Assembly (NCBI GenBank): GCA_965220775.1
Contig: OZ244845.1
Coordinates: forward strand, 992,001 to 1,056,000
Origin: G963664835 sp965220775
GTDB lineage: Bacteria > Chloroflexota > UBA6077 > FW602-bin22 > JBCLEL01
Length of the DNA: 64,000 bases
Direction: 5' to 3'
The position numbers were made by a program, and so were the translations under genes. This document shows, piece after piece, positions 26,646 through 36,624 of this stretch (the stretch's first letter is position 1; each line of letters begins with the position of its first letter). The notes below the pieces were generated by a model. It ran no database searches. It worked only from the letters and a program-made list of their open reading frames with translations, and was not told the DNA's origin.

Positions 26646-27670
26646 ATTGTACGTAGAATCAGAAACTCTGAGATCTGTCGCAGATGGCTTCCAGCCGGCT
26701 CCGCCGGTCGCAGTTCGTTCAGTATGGTCATGGCCTCGTCAAAGAATCTTCTTGCTTCATTGCTGCTGAATTCTTGGGCGTCGGTAGACTCTATAAGGCT
26801 ACGGATCTGCGTCGCCTCAGCTTCTCCTAGATCGCCTCTCTGGTAAAGCAAACGAATGTGATTGACGTCATCCGCCGGAAGTACGTCCAATGCCCTTAGC
26901 AATGGCAGGGTCTTTTTGCCTTCCATCAGGTCATCGAAGGTGGACTTGCCCGTCACCCTCTCGTCGCCCCAAAGGCCGAGCATATCGTCACGAATCTGAA
27001 ACGCCTTACCCAAATTCTCGCCGAGTCGACGATATGTGTCAGCTAGCCGATCGTCTGCGCCGCCGATCAACACTCCAATTTGCATAGCGCAACCGATCAA
27101 CCCGGCGGATTTCCGACTTATCATCGCGTAGTAGTCAGACAGCCGTACATTGTCTATGCGGCTGAAGTCCAAGTCGAGATGTTGCCCTTCAGTTAGCCGA
27201 AGGCAACATTCCAACAATAGTCGGATCGACTTTGCAACCGCGTAGGTGGGTTGGGATTGTTTGTCGTCGAACAGAGCCAGATAGGCGAGGATGTGCATCG
27301 CATCGCCCGCATTTATCGCTACGGGTTCGCTTCGCAGCGTCCATAGCGTTGGTCGTGACCATCGCACTACGCTCCGATCTTCAATGTCATCATGGATTAG
27401 GGAGAAATTGTGTAGCAACTCGACCGCGGCGGCGGCCGGTAGAGCTAGTCGATAATCGCCGCCCATCGCCTCGCAACATATCAAAGTGAGGATCGGCCTT
27501 AACCGCTTGCCGCCCGATCCACTAGCGGGCTTCAAGTCCTGATCGTGCCAACCCATGTGGTAACGAAGCAGATCGTACAGCTCCGGCGTCGCGCTGTCTT
27601 CACGCAAGGATTGCCGAAGCTGGGTGTCCAGCGCGGATTGATAACGACTAATTATTGATTCTAGGGGCAA
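26642..27670 (-). CDS. Polyprenyl diphosphate synthase
   Basis: A 342-residue trans-isoprenyl diphosphate synthase that condenses isopentenyl diphosphate with allylic diphosphates to make geranylgeranyl or longer chains for quinones, carotenoids or lipid carriers. Seen: GGKRLRP (53-59) binding substrate; first aspartate-rich motif DDIED at 94-98 (HDDIEDRS); Lys and Gln of the family around 185-200; second motif RDDMLGLWGD from 227. The second motif has Gly where a third Asp often stands, a variant also known in other members. Chain length cannot be read safely. It lies alone, convergent to hemW. Confidence 0.88.
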   Translation of the reverse strand: MPLESIISRYQSALDTQLRQSLREDSATPELYDLLRYHMGWHDQDLKPASGSGGKRLRPILTLICCEAMGGDYRLALPAAAAVELLHNFSLIHDDIEDRSVVRWSRPTLWTLRSEPVAINAGDAMHILAYLALFDDKQSQPTYAVAKSIRLLLECCLRLTEGQHLDLDFSRIDNVRLSDYYAMISRKSAGLIGCAMQIGVLIGGADDRLADTYRRLGENLGKAFQIRDDMLGLWGDERVTGKSTFDDLMEGKKTLPLLRALDVLPADDVNHIRLLYQRGDLGEAEATQIRSLIESTDAQEFSSNEARRFFDEAMTILNELRPAEPAGSHLRQISEFLILRTI

Positions 27671-28081
27671 GGCGAACTTACTCCGATCTGCATCCCCTGA
27701 GTCGGGTCTTCAAACTGGTCGACGCTAGATTGTGTCTCTTTAAGCATACAGCCAGTGCATCTAACGCGATGCCGGCGTCCGCGGGCCATATCGATGCTCC
27801 ATTCAGATTATCGTCCGATGAGTCGCGATTTGGGCTCGCCGCTCTTTCGTTGTCGGAGATACGCTGGTGAGGGAGTCATTCTCTAGTACAATGAGTACGG
27901 CGACAACTGTAGAACACCCTAGGCAATATCTGATTTATCTGTAGGACAGTCTTTAACAGATGCGGTTAGTACTGCAAAGTACCGTCCTGCTCGCTCATCC
28001 ATGACAAATATGACGCAACCGGAGTCTTAATTGGCATAGTAGAAGCGGGCTACACTGATTGGCCTTGTCACGAAGTGGAAG
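27671..28081. other. Intergenic region between divergent genes
   Basis: About 410 bases separate the start of the polyprenyl synthase gene and the start of the MoxR gene, so promoters for both should lie here. The stretch 27890-28060 is AT-richer. I see no tRNA, no long inverted repeat and no convincing pair of -35 and -10 boxes. Confidence 0.4.
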
Positions 28082-29155
28082 GTGGCAATACCCAACGTCG
28101 CCATCGTCGGGCTAAGTGGCTTGTCGCAGCTCTCCCTACCTAAATCGAAACGGAGCGAAGTAATCGAAGTGGATCAAGCAGTAAAGGCTGGCGAACAACT
28201 CCAGGAGACCGTGCAATCGATCGAACGAGAAGTATCGAAACAGATCGTCGGACAGAAGGAGGTTGTGCGAGGGGTGTTGATCGCTCTACTCGCACGGGGC
28301 CATGTTTTACTCGAAGGAGTTCCTGGATTGGGCAAGACGCTACTGGTGCGGGTACTCGCTCAGGCACTCGAGCTCGAGTACAACCGAATCCAGTTCACGC
28401 CCGACTTGATGCCGGCCGATATCATCGGTACCAACGTTATCTCGGCGGATTCAGGCGGAGATCGGTTTTTCCGCTTTGAACCTGGTCCTATTTTCGCCAA
28501 TATCCTATTGGCAGACGAGATCAATCGGGCAACACCCAAGACGCAGTCGGCTCTATTGGAAGCAATGCAGGAGCAGACGGTCACCGTGGGAAAGACTGAG
28601 CACGAAGTTCCACGGCCATTTTTCGTTCTGGCTACGCAGAACCCCATGGAGATGGAGGGTACTTACCCATTGCCCGAGGCGCAGCTCGATCGATTCTTCT
28701 TCAAGCTGCACGTGCGATTCCCTTCAAGCGATGAACTGAGTGAGATATTGTCTCTGACCACGTCTTCGGAGCCAGTTGAGATGAGCAGAGTGGCTGATGC
28801 CAAGAGCCTTCTCAGAATTGGGGAGTTGGCGCGCGATGTGCCGATCGCGTCCCACGTGATGGACTACGTCGTTCGACTGGTGTTGGCGACTCATCCTGAT
28901 GATTCGAGCGCGCCAAAGATCACCAGGGACTACGTTCGCTACGGCAACAGTCCGCGAGGCGGTCAGGCGATGGTATTGGCGGGCAAGATACGGGCTCTGA
29001 TGGAGGGTCGATTCAACGTCGCGTTTGAGGATATACGCGAGGTCGCCCACCCAGCACTGCGCCATCGCGTCATACTGAACTTCCAGGCCGAGATGGACGG
29101 GGTGACGACGGATCTGCTGATCCGAGAGTTGATCGACCGCGTTCCTGCGGAGTAG
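28082..29155 (+). CDS. MoxR-family AAA+ ATPase
   Basis: A 357-residue AAA+ protein of the MoxR branch, which acts as a chaperone in the maturation of protein complexes. Walker A is GVPGLGKT (about residues 80-87), Walker B is LLADEINR (about 143-150), and the sensor 1 strand is FVLATQNPMEMEGTYPLPEAQLDRF (about 181-205). MoxR genes usually precede DUF58 and von Willebrand A genes; none follows here, because the next gene is convergent and overlaps this one by 86 bases. The GTG start gives a longer N-terminus than usual, and a GTG at 28169 is an alternative. Confidence 0.88.
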   Translation: MAIPNVAIVGLSGLSQLSLPKSKRSEVIEVDQAVKAGEQLQETVQSIEREVSKQIVGQKEVVRGVLIALLARGHVLLEGVPGLGKTLLVRVLAQALELEYNRIQFTPDLMPADIIGTNVISADSGGDRFFRFEPGPIFANILLADEINRATPKTQSALLEAMQEQTVTVGKTEHEVPRPFFVLATQNPMEMEGTYPLPEAQLDRFFFKLHVRFPSSDELSEILSLTTSSEPVEMSRVADAKSLLRIGELARDVPIASHVMDYVVRLVLATHPDDSSAPKITRDYVRYGNSPRGGQAMVLAGKIRALMEGRFNVAFEDIREVAHPALRHRVILNFQAEMDGVTTDLLIRELIDRVPAE

Positions 29156-30338
29156 CCGAGGCGGCCGCGTTCTCTGAGCCGCCTCCCCTTTCCCCTCTGA
29201 CTAGCCGGGCGATCGTCTGGCGTACGCGGTTCGAGATGTTCCCCTCGGGAGACCCGACGTCGACTTCGGCTGGGACATATCCACGGCGCCCAAGTAGATA
29301 GACCGCCGTGGTCCACATCACCGCGACTATTGGTATTCCGAAAATTGCTCCGACCAAGCCGGCTTCCTTGATCCCGACTAGCAGAGCCAACAGGACGAGA
29401 AGCGGGTGCAATCGCACGCTACGCCCCATTATGTTGGGCGACAAGATGTTCAGCACCGCGATCTGCAACAGAACTAACGCTAGCGCCAAGAATAACATTT
29501 CGACTAGAGGCAGAGGCGTAAACGCGCCTATCAGTATTGGCATGATCATCCCTATTGCGGGGCCGAAAAAAGGAATGATCATCAAACAGCCGGCCGTAAT
29601 GCCGCCCAAGACGGCGAAATCCAGCCCGAACGCCCACATGATCAATCCCGTCCCTAGTCCAAAGATGGTTGCCTGGATCAGTGTTCCCCGCACGAAGCCG
29701 CCAAAGGTCCGGTTGATGATCTCGGCGAATTCTTGCCACTCTTCACGGAACCTGACTGGAATTAGACCCTCGACTTCTCGTTTGATGTGATCATGGTCGA
29801 CTACGAAATAAAACGAAACTACGAGGGTCAATACGACTGCGAATACGGTCGAAGCGATTCCGCCTACTATAGCCAGAGAACCTTGTATCAGGCCGGAAAC
29901 GAGCTGTTGTATCTGGTCGCCTACTCTCGAGACTAACCCAAACGTGTCCACCGAGTCCCTCAGTCCGAAGGCTTCCAACTGAAAGTTCAGTGCCTCCAAG
30001 GTGGTGGGACTTGTGCTCAAGTATGTTGTTACCAGGTTTCCGAATTGACGCATCTGATACAACAGTACCGGAACGACCAGGAACAACGATAACGCGATCA
30101 AAAATAGTAGCAGGACGTAGACCACGATTGCGGCCGGCACCTTTGGCAGGCCCAATCCAGCTTGCAGCAGACGGACAACCGGTAGCAGAACGAATGCCAA
30201 GAGCCAGGCGAGGAAAAAGAGCAGAATCAGGTCGCTGAAATGCCTTATTGCCGCCCAGGCTGCGCCAAGCAGGTAGATACCCGCAAAAATAACTGCCATG
30301 ATGACCAGGACCGTCAGCCAGTTACTTCGTTCTATCAT
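29070..30338 (-). CDS. AI-2E family permease
   Basis: A 422-residue membrane protein of the AI-2E/PerM transporter family with about eight hydrophobic segments. It shows the usual pattern: two N-terminal helix pairs, a soluble loop with amphipathic helices (about 140-210), then a cluster of glycine-rich helices and the C-terminal segment HPLLVLLALLVGIKEAGLVGAIFGIP. Members have been linked to export of signalling molecules or to ion exchange, but the substrate here is unknown. The last 45 residues are a low-complexity tail rich in Ser, Arg and Pro. That tail overlaps the 3' end of the MoxR gene on the other strand. Confidence 0.85.
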   Translation of the reverse strand: MIERSNWLTVLVIMAVIFAGIYLLGAAWAAIRHFSDLILLFFLAWLLAFVLLPVVRLLQAGLGLPKVPAAIVVYVLLLFLIALSLFLVVPVLLYQMRQFGNLVTTYLSTSPTTLEALNFQLEAFGLRDSVDTFGLVSRVGDQIQQLVSGLIQGSLAIVGGIASTVFAVVLTLVVSFYFVVDHDHIKREVEGLIPVRFREEWQEFAEIINRTFGGFVRGTLIQATIFGLGTGLIMWAFGLDFAVLGGITAGCLMIIPFFGPAIGMIMPILIGAFTPLPLVEMLFLALALVLLQIAVLNILSPNIMGRSVRLHPLLVLLALLVGIKEAGLVGAIFGIPIVAVMWTTAVYLLGRRGYVPAEVDVGSPEGNISNRVRQTIARLVRGERGGGSENAAASATPQERGRSTLGSADPSSPRPSRPGSSV

Positions 30339-30566
30339 TTGCTGTGTGACCGCTCATATCTCTAAATCAATATTCAAAGGACCCGGACCTGGGCCGCTGT
30401 CCTCGCTGCTACAACGTACTAACTTCTGGGAATTTAGCATAGCATAAGGCCCCGTGAGCGGAGTTATTTAGGAATGCTACAATGTTTGTCTGCGTGCCTC
30501 GAGCCCAAGCTGACCGAGTTCGGATCATACAGTCCAAGGATAGAGTGAGTCGTATCAGGTGATTGT

Positions 30567-32324
30567 GTGACAGGATCAACTGGAACCGCGCTACGACCGA
30601 AGCGTTGGGCAGTACGTAAGCGGATGAGCCTAGACGATTTGAAGTCTCATCCCTACCTTCACCCCTTGGTAGTTCAACTACTCGGTAATCGTGGAATCAA
30701 TGGGTCGGGTGAGATCGAACGCTTCTTAGCGCCTGTCAAGTTTGGCGAGCCTTCCCAAGACTTCGCAGATGCGGATTCGGCTGTTAAGCGGATCTTGAGG
30801 GCGCGCGATTGCGTCGAAAAGGTAGCAATCCATGGTGATTACGACGCCGATGGGGTTACCGCCTCCGTCATACTCTTCGAGGAATTCCGACGTATCGGCA
30901 TCGATCCAATTGTGCACATTCCCTTACGAGGTCAAGGATATGGCCTAAGCCAAGCCACCGTGCTTGATCTTGCGCGACAGGGCGTCACGCTAATCGTTAC
31001 TGTAGATTGCGGGGTGACTGCCCACTCCGAAGTGGAACTTGCCAATCGTATGGGAGTCGAAGTAATTGTCACTGATCATCATCAGGTACACGGGCGGTTG
31101 CCTCCGGCTTATGCGGTAATTCACCCCAATCGTCCCGACCAGGACTACCGATACGAGGATTTAGCAGGATCCGGCGTAGCGATGATTCTGGTCAGCGCGC
31201 TGCGAGCAGCGACCGGTGCACCGGCGCCGTGGGATGATCCATCGGTAATGGAGCTAGTAGCGCTCGGTACCGTGGCCGACGTAGTCCGGTTGACCGGTGA
31301 CAACCGTAGCCTGGTGACACGTGGCCTTGAAGCATTGCGCCAGACGGGCAGACTGGGGCTGTTGGCCCTTTGTTACGCGGCAAGAGTTGCGCCGGCGGCG
31401 ATAAACTCTAGCACTATCGGATATATACTCGCCCCACGACTCAACGCTGCCGGTAGATTGAGCGATGCACGGCTGAGCTTCGATCTGCTGGCAGCCGGCG
31501 AGGCGCCAAGATCGCGCCAAATCGCTCTCGAACTTGAGCAGCTCAACCGCCGGCGTCAAGAAATGATGAATCAAGCCGCTGAAAAGGCTCTGGAGGAGGT
31601 TGCTCGGGCGGAAAAGTTGCCAAGTGCTATCGTGGTGTCCGGTGGCGATTACGAGCCTGGAGTCGCCGGATTGGTAGCCGCAAACTTGGTGGAGCACTAT
31701 TACCGGCCGGCTGTGGTGATTGCGATAGATGGTAGTACTGGGCGGGCGTCGGCACGGAGCATTGACGGCTTTGACATAGCACACGCAATTTCAGAGTGTG
31801 GAGAAATGCTCATTTCCCACGGCGGTCATTCTATGGCGGCGGGTTTTTCGATCGAATCTGAGCTGATAGAAGAGTTCGTCCACAAATTTCAATGCGTGGC
31901 GGAGTCACACCTAGCTGGCGACCCTCTCGAAGAATGCCTGGATGCCGAGGCCCAAATCCGACTTGATCTGTTCGAATTGGAAACATTCGACCAGATCGCC
32001 AAGCTCGAACCATTCGGAAACGGGAACCCCGTGCCCAACTTGGTTGCAGAGGACCTCGAGGTCCGATCAGTGAAACGTGTGGGTCGGGAAGGAGGCAGGC
32101 ATTTGCGGCTCGATCTCCACGACGGTCGCCGGCCATGGAGGACGATGTGGTTTGGCCGCGGCAATTTGGAAAAGATGATACCCCCAAGAGTGGACCTCAT
32201 GTTCACATTGCAACAGAGTACCTGGAATGGCCTGACTGAGCTTCAATTGAAGGTGGTTGATTTACAGTCGGCCGGATATCTAAACACGCATGGATCGGAG
32301 TTATTTGCAAACCGTAGACCCTGA
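30567..32324 (+). CDS. recJ: Single-stranded-DNA exonuclease RecJ
   Basis: A 585-residue DHH-family exonuclease that degrades single-stranded DNA 5' to 3' in recombination and mismatch repair. Metal-binding motifs are in place: HGDYDADG (Asp91, Asp93, Asp95), VDCGVTA (Asp147), the DHH triad (Asp170, His171, His172), GTVADVV, and SHGGHSMAAGFSIE in the DHHA1 domain. A C-terminal OB-fold (about 480-580) follows. The start is GTG at 30567 with only weak Shine-Dalgarno bases. The end overlaps the next gene by 35 bases, which suggests coupling. Confidence 0.93.
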   Translation: MTGSTGTALRPKRWAVRKRMSLDDLKSHPYLHPLVVQLLGNRGINGSGEIERFLAPVKFGEPSQDFADADSAVKRILRARDCVEKVAIHGDYDADGVTASVILFEEFRRIGIDPIVHIPLRGQGYGLSQATVLDLARQGVTLIVTVDCGVTAHSEVELANRMGVEVIVTDHHQVHGRLPPAYAVIHPNRPDQDYRYEDLAGSGVAMILVSALRAATGAPAPWDDPSVMELVALGTVADVVRLTGDNRSLVTRGLEALRQTGRLGLLALCYAARVAPAAINSSTIGYILAPRLNAAGRLSDARLSFDLLAAGEAPRSRQIALELEQLNRRRQEMMNQAAEKALEEVARAEKLPSAIVVSGGDYEPGVAGLVAANLVEHYYRPAVVIAIDGSTGRASARSIDGFDIAHAISECGEMLISHGGHSMAAGFSIESELIEEFVHKFQCVAESHLAGDPLEECLDAEAQIRLDLFELETFDQIAKLEPFGNGNPVPNLVAEDLEVRSVKRVGREGGRHLRLDLHDGRRPWRTMWFGRGNLEKMIPPRVDLMFTLQQSTWNGLTELQLKVVDLQSAGYLNTHGSELFANRRP

Positions 32325-34311
32325 AACTCCACTAGAGGTCTCCTGGAAAGATCGCCAGTGGAGTCAGACACCGTATCCGATCGTTGGAGAGTCGAGCTCG
32401 GACAGCGCCGAGCGTCTGATTCTCCATGTCAGCGCCTCTGGTCCGGATCCCGAGAACGTAGCCAAGAGTATTAGAGAATACGTCTCCGAGTGTCTGGCGA
32501 TAAATCCTCGCCACACGAGAGCTGACGTTCTGGGTAGTGCTATCAAGGCGATCGGCACTGGGCTTTACGAAGAGAACCGGGTTTCGCCCGATTCAGAGAA
32601 TCAACGTGCGTCGATTGCATGCCTGTTGTACCGAGGCAACGAGGCCTCCGTGGCTGTTGCCGGCGATACCAGCGCTCTTAGGTTGCATTCCGGTGGTCTC
32701 GAGATAATTACTGCCTCCGCAGCGGGCCGATTGGGTCGGGCCTCGGAGTTGGGCAGCGCGGAAAATCCACCGCTCCGAGTCGTGCGCTACCGACTTCGCC
32801 TAGGGGAAAGAGTAATCCTGACAGATAGCTCTTTCATCCAGATTGCGCCCAGGCGATTGCTCGCGGCGTTGGCTGCGGCGGTGGACCAACAGGCATTGGC
32901 CACAAGCATACGAAATATCTCGATGGGCAGTCCCTCGACCGAGGACTTTCGGGCCGTAGTGGTTACTACCATGTCTTCCCCCAAACCGTTCGCCAGCTCG
33001 CCTTGGCAGGTGCCGGCTCCCCAAGCCGGCATGGGTGGTGATCAACATCTCGATGATAAAGAAAAGGTTGACCAGTACCAACTGGATACGCCGGGAGGCT
33101 CTGATTTCGGAATAAGTGCCGCAATGCGGCGGCTGCCAGTTCTTTTCACGTCAATATCACCGCAATTCAGGTTGATTCTCATTAGCGTGATAGCCTTTGC
33201 TATTGGGTTCTTCCTGGTTTACACCCAGATTAGGGCTACCCAAGAGACCGACGTGCTCTCCGAGGTGGCGGCTATCCGCAGTCGACTGAGTGAGCTCGAA
33301 GATCAGGCAACTTCGATAGTTGATCCCGGTGAGCGGAGGGAGGTGCTGCTTCAGGCCGGTCAACTCGCCGACAGGTTGTCCCAATATGAGTCCGACGACA
33401 GCGAAATAGCGGAGTCTGCCCGTCGTATCCGAAACCGCTTGGATGACATCGCCGGCGTTGCACGCCCTAGCCAAGCGCCTATCGTGGTCACGGTGGACGG
33501 GCGTCCCGACGTGATGGTGCTGGCGGGAGCGGAGTTATTTCTTCTAGATCGTATCCAGGGAGTTATTCATAGATTCCAGTTGACGCCGGCTGGCAGTTCC
33601 GTTCAGGCCGGCTCCGACAATACGCTCTTGCGCGCCGGCGATAGCGTCGGCAATTACGCCATCGGTGACTTGTTAGACATTTTGTGGATGACGGCCGGCA
33701 GCATTCGCCGGGCCGGAGGGCTGTTGGTGTTCGATAGCAATGGCAAGGTGCTTGATTATCAGCCGGGCACTGGAATAACGACTCTTGACGGACAAAGCCC
33801 CGATGGTGGCATTCGCATTACGGCGATGGCGAGCTTTGGGGGTGCCATATATGCCTACGATAGCCAGAGTGGACAGGTTATTTGGATTGCGCCAACTCAA
33901 TCCGGCTATTCACGGCGGCCCTATCGCTACTTCGAGCCCGGAATACAGATCGATCAATCCGACGTTGTCGATCTTGCCATGGATGGTGACCTCTTCCTGC
34001 TGCACGAATCCGGTGAGATCAGTCGGTACTACGCCGGAAAGCCGGTGCCCTTCCGCGCCACTGTCACGAACGGGCCGCTCATTAAGCCGGTCCAATTCGA
34101 GGTCACTAGGAGCTCAATTTACGTGCTCGACCCGGCGACGACGCGCGTCGTACAATTCAGCCGCGAAGGCGAACTCGTCCGTCAATTCCAGCTGGGCGAG
34201 GCAGATTCATCGTTAACGGCCGTCAGTCAAATTGCCGTCGATGAAAACGGTGGTCGACTATACTTGCTCAATGGATCTCACGTTCACGTGTTGCCTCTTA
34301 AGGGCGGCTAG
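32290..34311 (+). CDS. PP2C-like domain, membrane helix and propeller-like domain
   Basis: A 673-residue protein with three parts. The N-terminal part (about 30-230) reads like a PP2C phosphatase fold, with ASIACLLYRGNEASVAVAGDTS and RLRLGERVILTDSS. The early Asp-Gly-x-Gly-Gly metal site is missing, so it may be inactive. A membrane helix lies at about 295-313, a helical linker follows, and a C-terminal region (about 395-672) of repeating strands resembles an NHL or YVTN propeller outside the cell. The gene starts inside recJ. It may link an external sensor face to an internal PP2C-like module; this is inference. Confidence 0.6.
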   Translation: MDRSYLQTVDPETPLEVSWKDRQWSQTPYPIVGESSSDSAERLILHVSASGPDPENVAKSIREYVSECLAINPRHTRADVLGSAIKAIGTGLYEENRVSPDSENQRASIACLLYRGNEASVAVAGDTSALRLHSGGLEIITASAAGRLGRASELGSAENPPLRVVRYRLRLGERVILTDSSFIQIAPRRLLAALAAAVDQQALATSIRNISMGSPSTEDFRAVVVTTMSSPKPFASSPWQVPAPQAGMGGDQHLDDKEKVDQYQLDTPGGSDFGISAAMRRLPVLFTSISPQFRLILISVIAFAIGFFLVYTQIRATQETDVLSEVAAIRSRLSELEDQATSIVDPGERREVLLQAGQLADRLSQYESDDSEIAESARRIRNRLDDIAGVARPSQAPIVVTVDGRPDVMVLAGAELFLLDRIQGVIHRFQLTPAGSSVQAGSDNTLLRAGDSVGNYAIGDLLDILWMTAGSIRRAGGLLVFDSNGKVLDYQPGTGITTLDGQSPDGGIRITAMASFGGAIYAYDSQSGQVIWIAPTQSGYSRRPYRYFEPGIQIDQSDVVDLAMDGDLFLLHESGEISRYYAGKPVPFRATVTNGPLIKPVQFEVTRSSIYVLDPATTRVVQFSREGELVRQFQLGEADSSLTAVSQIAVDENGGRLYLLNGSHVHVLPLKGG

Positions 34312-34330
34312 GAATCGACGCCATCAAGAC

Positions 34331-34352
34331 TCCCGGTCATATCACTCCGGGA
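34331..34352 (+). terminator. Possible hairpin after the PP2C-like gene
   Basis: TCCCGG (34331-34336) and CCGGGA (34347-34352) form a perfect six-base stem with a ten-base loop, 20 bases after the stop at 34311. No T-run follows, so termination is only possible, not shown. Confidence 0.3.
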
Positions 34353-34505
34353 ATAAGTCTGCTGCTTCTTGCATTGTAATCATAGGGTAGGACCCGCAAA
34401 ACCTGCCGAGTTATCGTTAGAGAATCAACCAGTTGTATTGATGGAAAGTGCTGACGATCTACTGATATGTGCGTCTTCGTTGATCAGCAGCCGGAGGATA
34501 TTTGA

Positions 34506-35423
34506 ATGAAGCATAAGGTCGTGATACTTGGATCCGGATCGGCCGGCCTCACGGCCGCCATATATACCGCACGAGCTGCCCTTGAACCAATCGTGATTGC
34601 CGGCCGCGAAGCGGGTGGGCAACTCATGTTGACTTCGGATGTCGAGAACTATCCGGGATTTCCCGAAGGTATTCTCGGCCCCGAGCTCATGGATAGGATG
34701 CGCCGTCAGGCCGAACGCTTTGGCGGCCAGTTTATCGATGAGGACGCGACCGGAGTGGACTTTTCAAGGCCGCCATTCAAGGTCATTACAGAGACCAGCG
34801 AGTTCGAAGCCGAGTCCGTCATAGCAGCCACCGGAGCCTCCGCGCGATGGCTCGGACTGCCCTCTGAGCAACAATTTATCGGTCGAGGAGTCTCAAGTTG
34901 CGCCACGTGCGACGGATTCTTTTTCCGAGGAAAAGAGCTCGCGGTCGTAGGTGGCGGAGATACAGCCATGGAGGAAGCGACGTTCCTGACGAAATTTGCG
35001 ACCAAGGTTACTGTTATCCACCGGCGCGACCAGTTACGCGCCTCCAAGATCATGGAGAACCGGGCCTTCGCGAACGACAAGATTGACTTCGAATGGGATA
35101 CCGTTGTGACCAATATCCTCGGCAATCACACAGTCGAGGGTCTTGCTTTGGAGAATGTCAAAACCCAGGCGGAGTCCGAGTTGGCGGTGTCGGGCTTGTT
35201 TATGGCGATAGGATACAATCCCAACACTCACATCTTCCGAGGGCAGTTGGACCTCAATCAAGCCGGCTACATAAACGCCCGCGATGAAGTGTTCACCAAT
35301 GTTGAAGGTGTCTTCGTGGCTGGCGACGTGGAGGACTACCGATATCGGCAGGCCGTTACGGCGGCGGGTGCCGGCTGCAAGGCCGCCCTCGAAGTAGAGG
35401 CTTATCTGGCCGCGCATGAGTGA
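34506..35423 (+). CDS. trxB: Thioredoxin reductase
   Basis: A 305-residue flavoenzyme that passes electrons from NADPH to thioredoxin. FAD is bound by GSGSAGLTAAIYTARA (9-24). The redox-active pair is Cys132 and Cys135 in CATCDG. The NADPH site is VVGGGDTAMEEA (147-158) with HRRDQLRA following. The C-terminal FAD motif is VFVAGDVED. The length is normal. GGAGG lies about eight bases before the ATG. The gene overlaps rph by eight bases, so the two form an operon. Confidence 0.95.
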   Translation: MKHKVVILGSGSAGLTAAIYTARAALEPIVIAGREAGGQLMLTSDVENYPGFPEGILGPELMDRMRRQAERFGGQFIDEDATGVDFSRPPFKVITETSEFEAESVIAATGASARWLGLPSEQQFIGRGVSSCATCDGFFFRGKELAVVGGGDTAMEEATFLTKFATKVTVIHRRDQLRASKIMENRAFANDKIDFEWDTVVTNILGNHTVEGLALENVKTQAESELAVSGLFMAIGYNPNTHIFRGQLDLNQAGYINARDEVFTNVEGVFVAGDVEDYRYRQAVTAAGAGCKAALEVEAYLAAHE

Positions 35424-36183
35424 ATCCGGCTGTCCCGCCAGGCTCCCGAGACAGGACGGCAGGTCTCCCTCTGACCTGCGCGGGTTCGAGATTCGAATCA
35501 ACCCACTACCCCAGGCCGAAGGCTCGGCCCTGATCCGGCAAGGACTCACCGAGGTGATTTGCACGGCCTCGGTCGAGCAGAGAGTTCCTTCATTCCGGCG
35601 AGGCTCCGGCCAGGGATGGCTAACCGCAGAGTACAGGATGTTACCGCGCGCCACCGATAGACGGTCGGGCCGCGATGGCTCCCGGCCGGATGGCAGAGCT
35701 ATCGAGATACAGCGTCTAATTGGTCGTTCCCTCAGATCGGCAGTCGATTTTGCCCGCCTCGGGGAGCACACCATTTTCGTCGATTGCGATGTGATCAGGG
35801 CTGACGGAGGTACCCGGACGGCGGCAATAACCGCCGGGATGGTCGCCGTTGCTCTTGCAGTCGAGGACTTGCGCCAGCGCCGAATGGTCGGGTCAGGAGT
35901 CCTCACCACGCTGATCACCGCGATCAGTGCCGGCTCAGTAGATGGCGCTCAGCTTCTGGACCTCGACTACAGCGAAGATTCCCGAGCCGAGGTAGACATG
36001 AATGTGGTGATGGACAGCTTGGGCCGGATAGTCGAGTCGCAGAGTTCAGCCGAACGCCGGGCTATCGGTCGCGAGGAGCATACGGCGATGCTTGACTTGG
36101 CCGAGTCGGGGATCCGCCGGCTGCTCGCAGCCCAACGACAGGTACTTGCCCCGCTTGAAATAGGCAGTCTCGTCTCGACATAG
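35416..36183 (+). CDS. rph: Ribonuclease PH
   Basis: A 255-residue phosphorolytic 3'-5' exoribonuclease that trims tRNA 3' ends. Recognisable are GSALIRQGLTEVICTASVE, EYRMLPRATDRR, RAIEIQRLIGRSLR (the phosphate-binding region), DCDVIRADGGTRTAAITA and a C-terminal helix after EEHTAMLDLA. All are typical RNase PH blocks in the expected order. The N-terminus is slightly longer than in standard members. The ATG overlaps the end of trxB. No XTP/dITP pyrophosphatase gene follows, unlike in many bacteria. Confidence 0.94.
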   Translation: MSESGCPARLPRQDGRSPSDLRGFEIRINPLPQAEGSALIRQGLTEVICTASVEQRVPSFRRGSGQGWLTAEYRMLPRATDRRSGRDGSRPDGRAIEIQRLIGRSLRSAVDFARLGEHTIFVDCDVIRADGGTRTAAITAGMVAVALAVEDLRQRRMVGSGVLTTLITAISAGSVDGAQLLDLDYSEDSRAEVDMNVVMDSLGRIVESQSSAERRAIGREEHTAMLDLAESGIRRLLAAQRQVLAPLEIGSLVST

Positions 36184-36291
36184 ACTCGCCCTATCTTCTC
36201 GCGGTATGGACCGCCCTGGCGTCCGCCCGGACTCTGGAGAGTGATACGCTGGCCCGGTAACTGCCCGTATGTGAGTCGCAGGTGATGTCTG

Positions 36292-36588
36292 CTACAACCC
36301 TGGGATATTCAACCCGCCGGTTATGGCCCCTAGTCGCTTGGAAGCCACCTCTTGAGCCTTGTCTTGGGCATCATTGACTGCGGCGACGATCAGGTCCTCG
36401 AGCATCTCGACGTCATCGGGATCGACCACTTCCGGCGCAAGCTTCACCGAAAGTATCTTTTGCTGACAATTCGCGACTACTGTTATTGCGCCGCCGCCAA
36501 TGCTTATTTCAACCGTTTCGTCGGCAAGTTTCTCCTGTGTCTTTACCAGTTTGTCCTGCATCTTCTTCAGCATCTTCGGATTCAACAT
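36292..36588 (-). CDS. ybaB: YbaB/EbfC family nucleoid-associated protein
   Basis: A 98-residue DNA-binding protein of the YbaB/EbfC family. It starts with an amphipathic helix (MLKKMQDKLVKTQEKL), has a three-stranded sheet (ISIGGGAITVVANCQQKILSVKL) and ends with a second helix followed by a GGLNIPGL tail, all normal for the family. It follows dnaX by 36 bases on the same strand, the standard dnaX-ybaB arrangement; recR, which often comes next, is absent here. AGGAG precedes the ATG at suitable spacing. Confidence 0.93.
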   Translation of the reverse strand: MLNPKMLKKMQDKLVKTQEKLADETVEISIGGGAITVVANCQQKILSVKLAPEVVDPDDVEMLEDLIVAAVNDAQDKAQEVASKRLGAITGGLNIPGL

Positions 36589-36624
36589 GGTTGGTTACTC
36601 CTGGATTATGTAGTTGCGTCGGCG

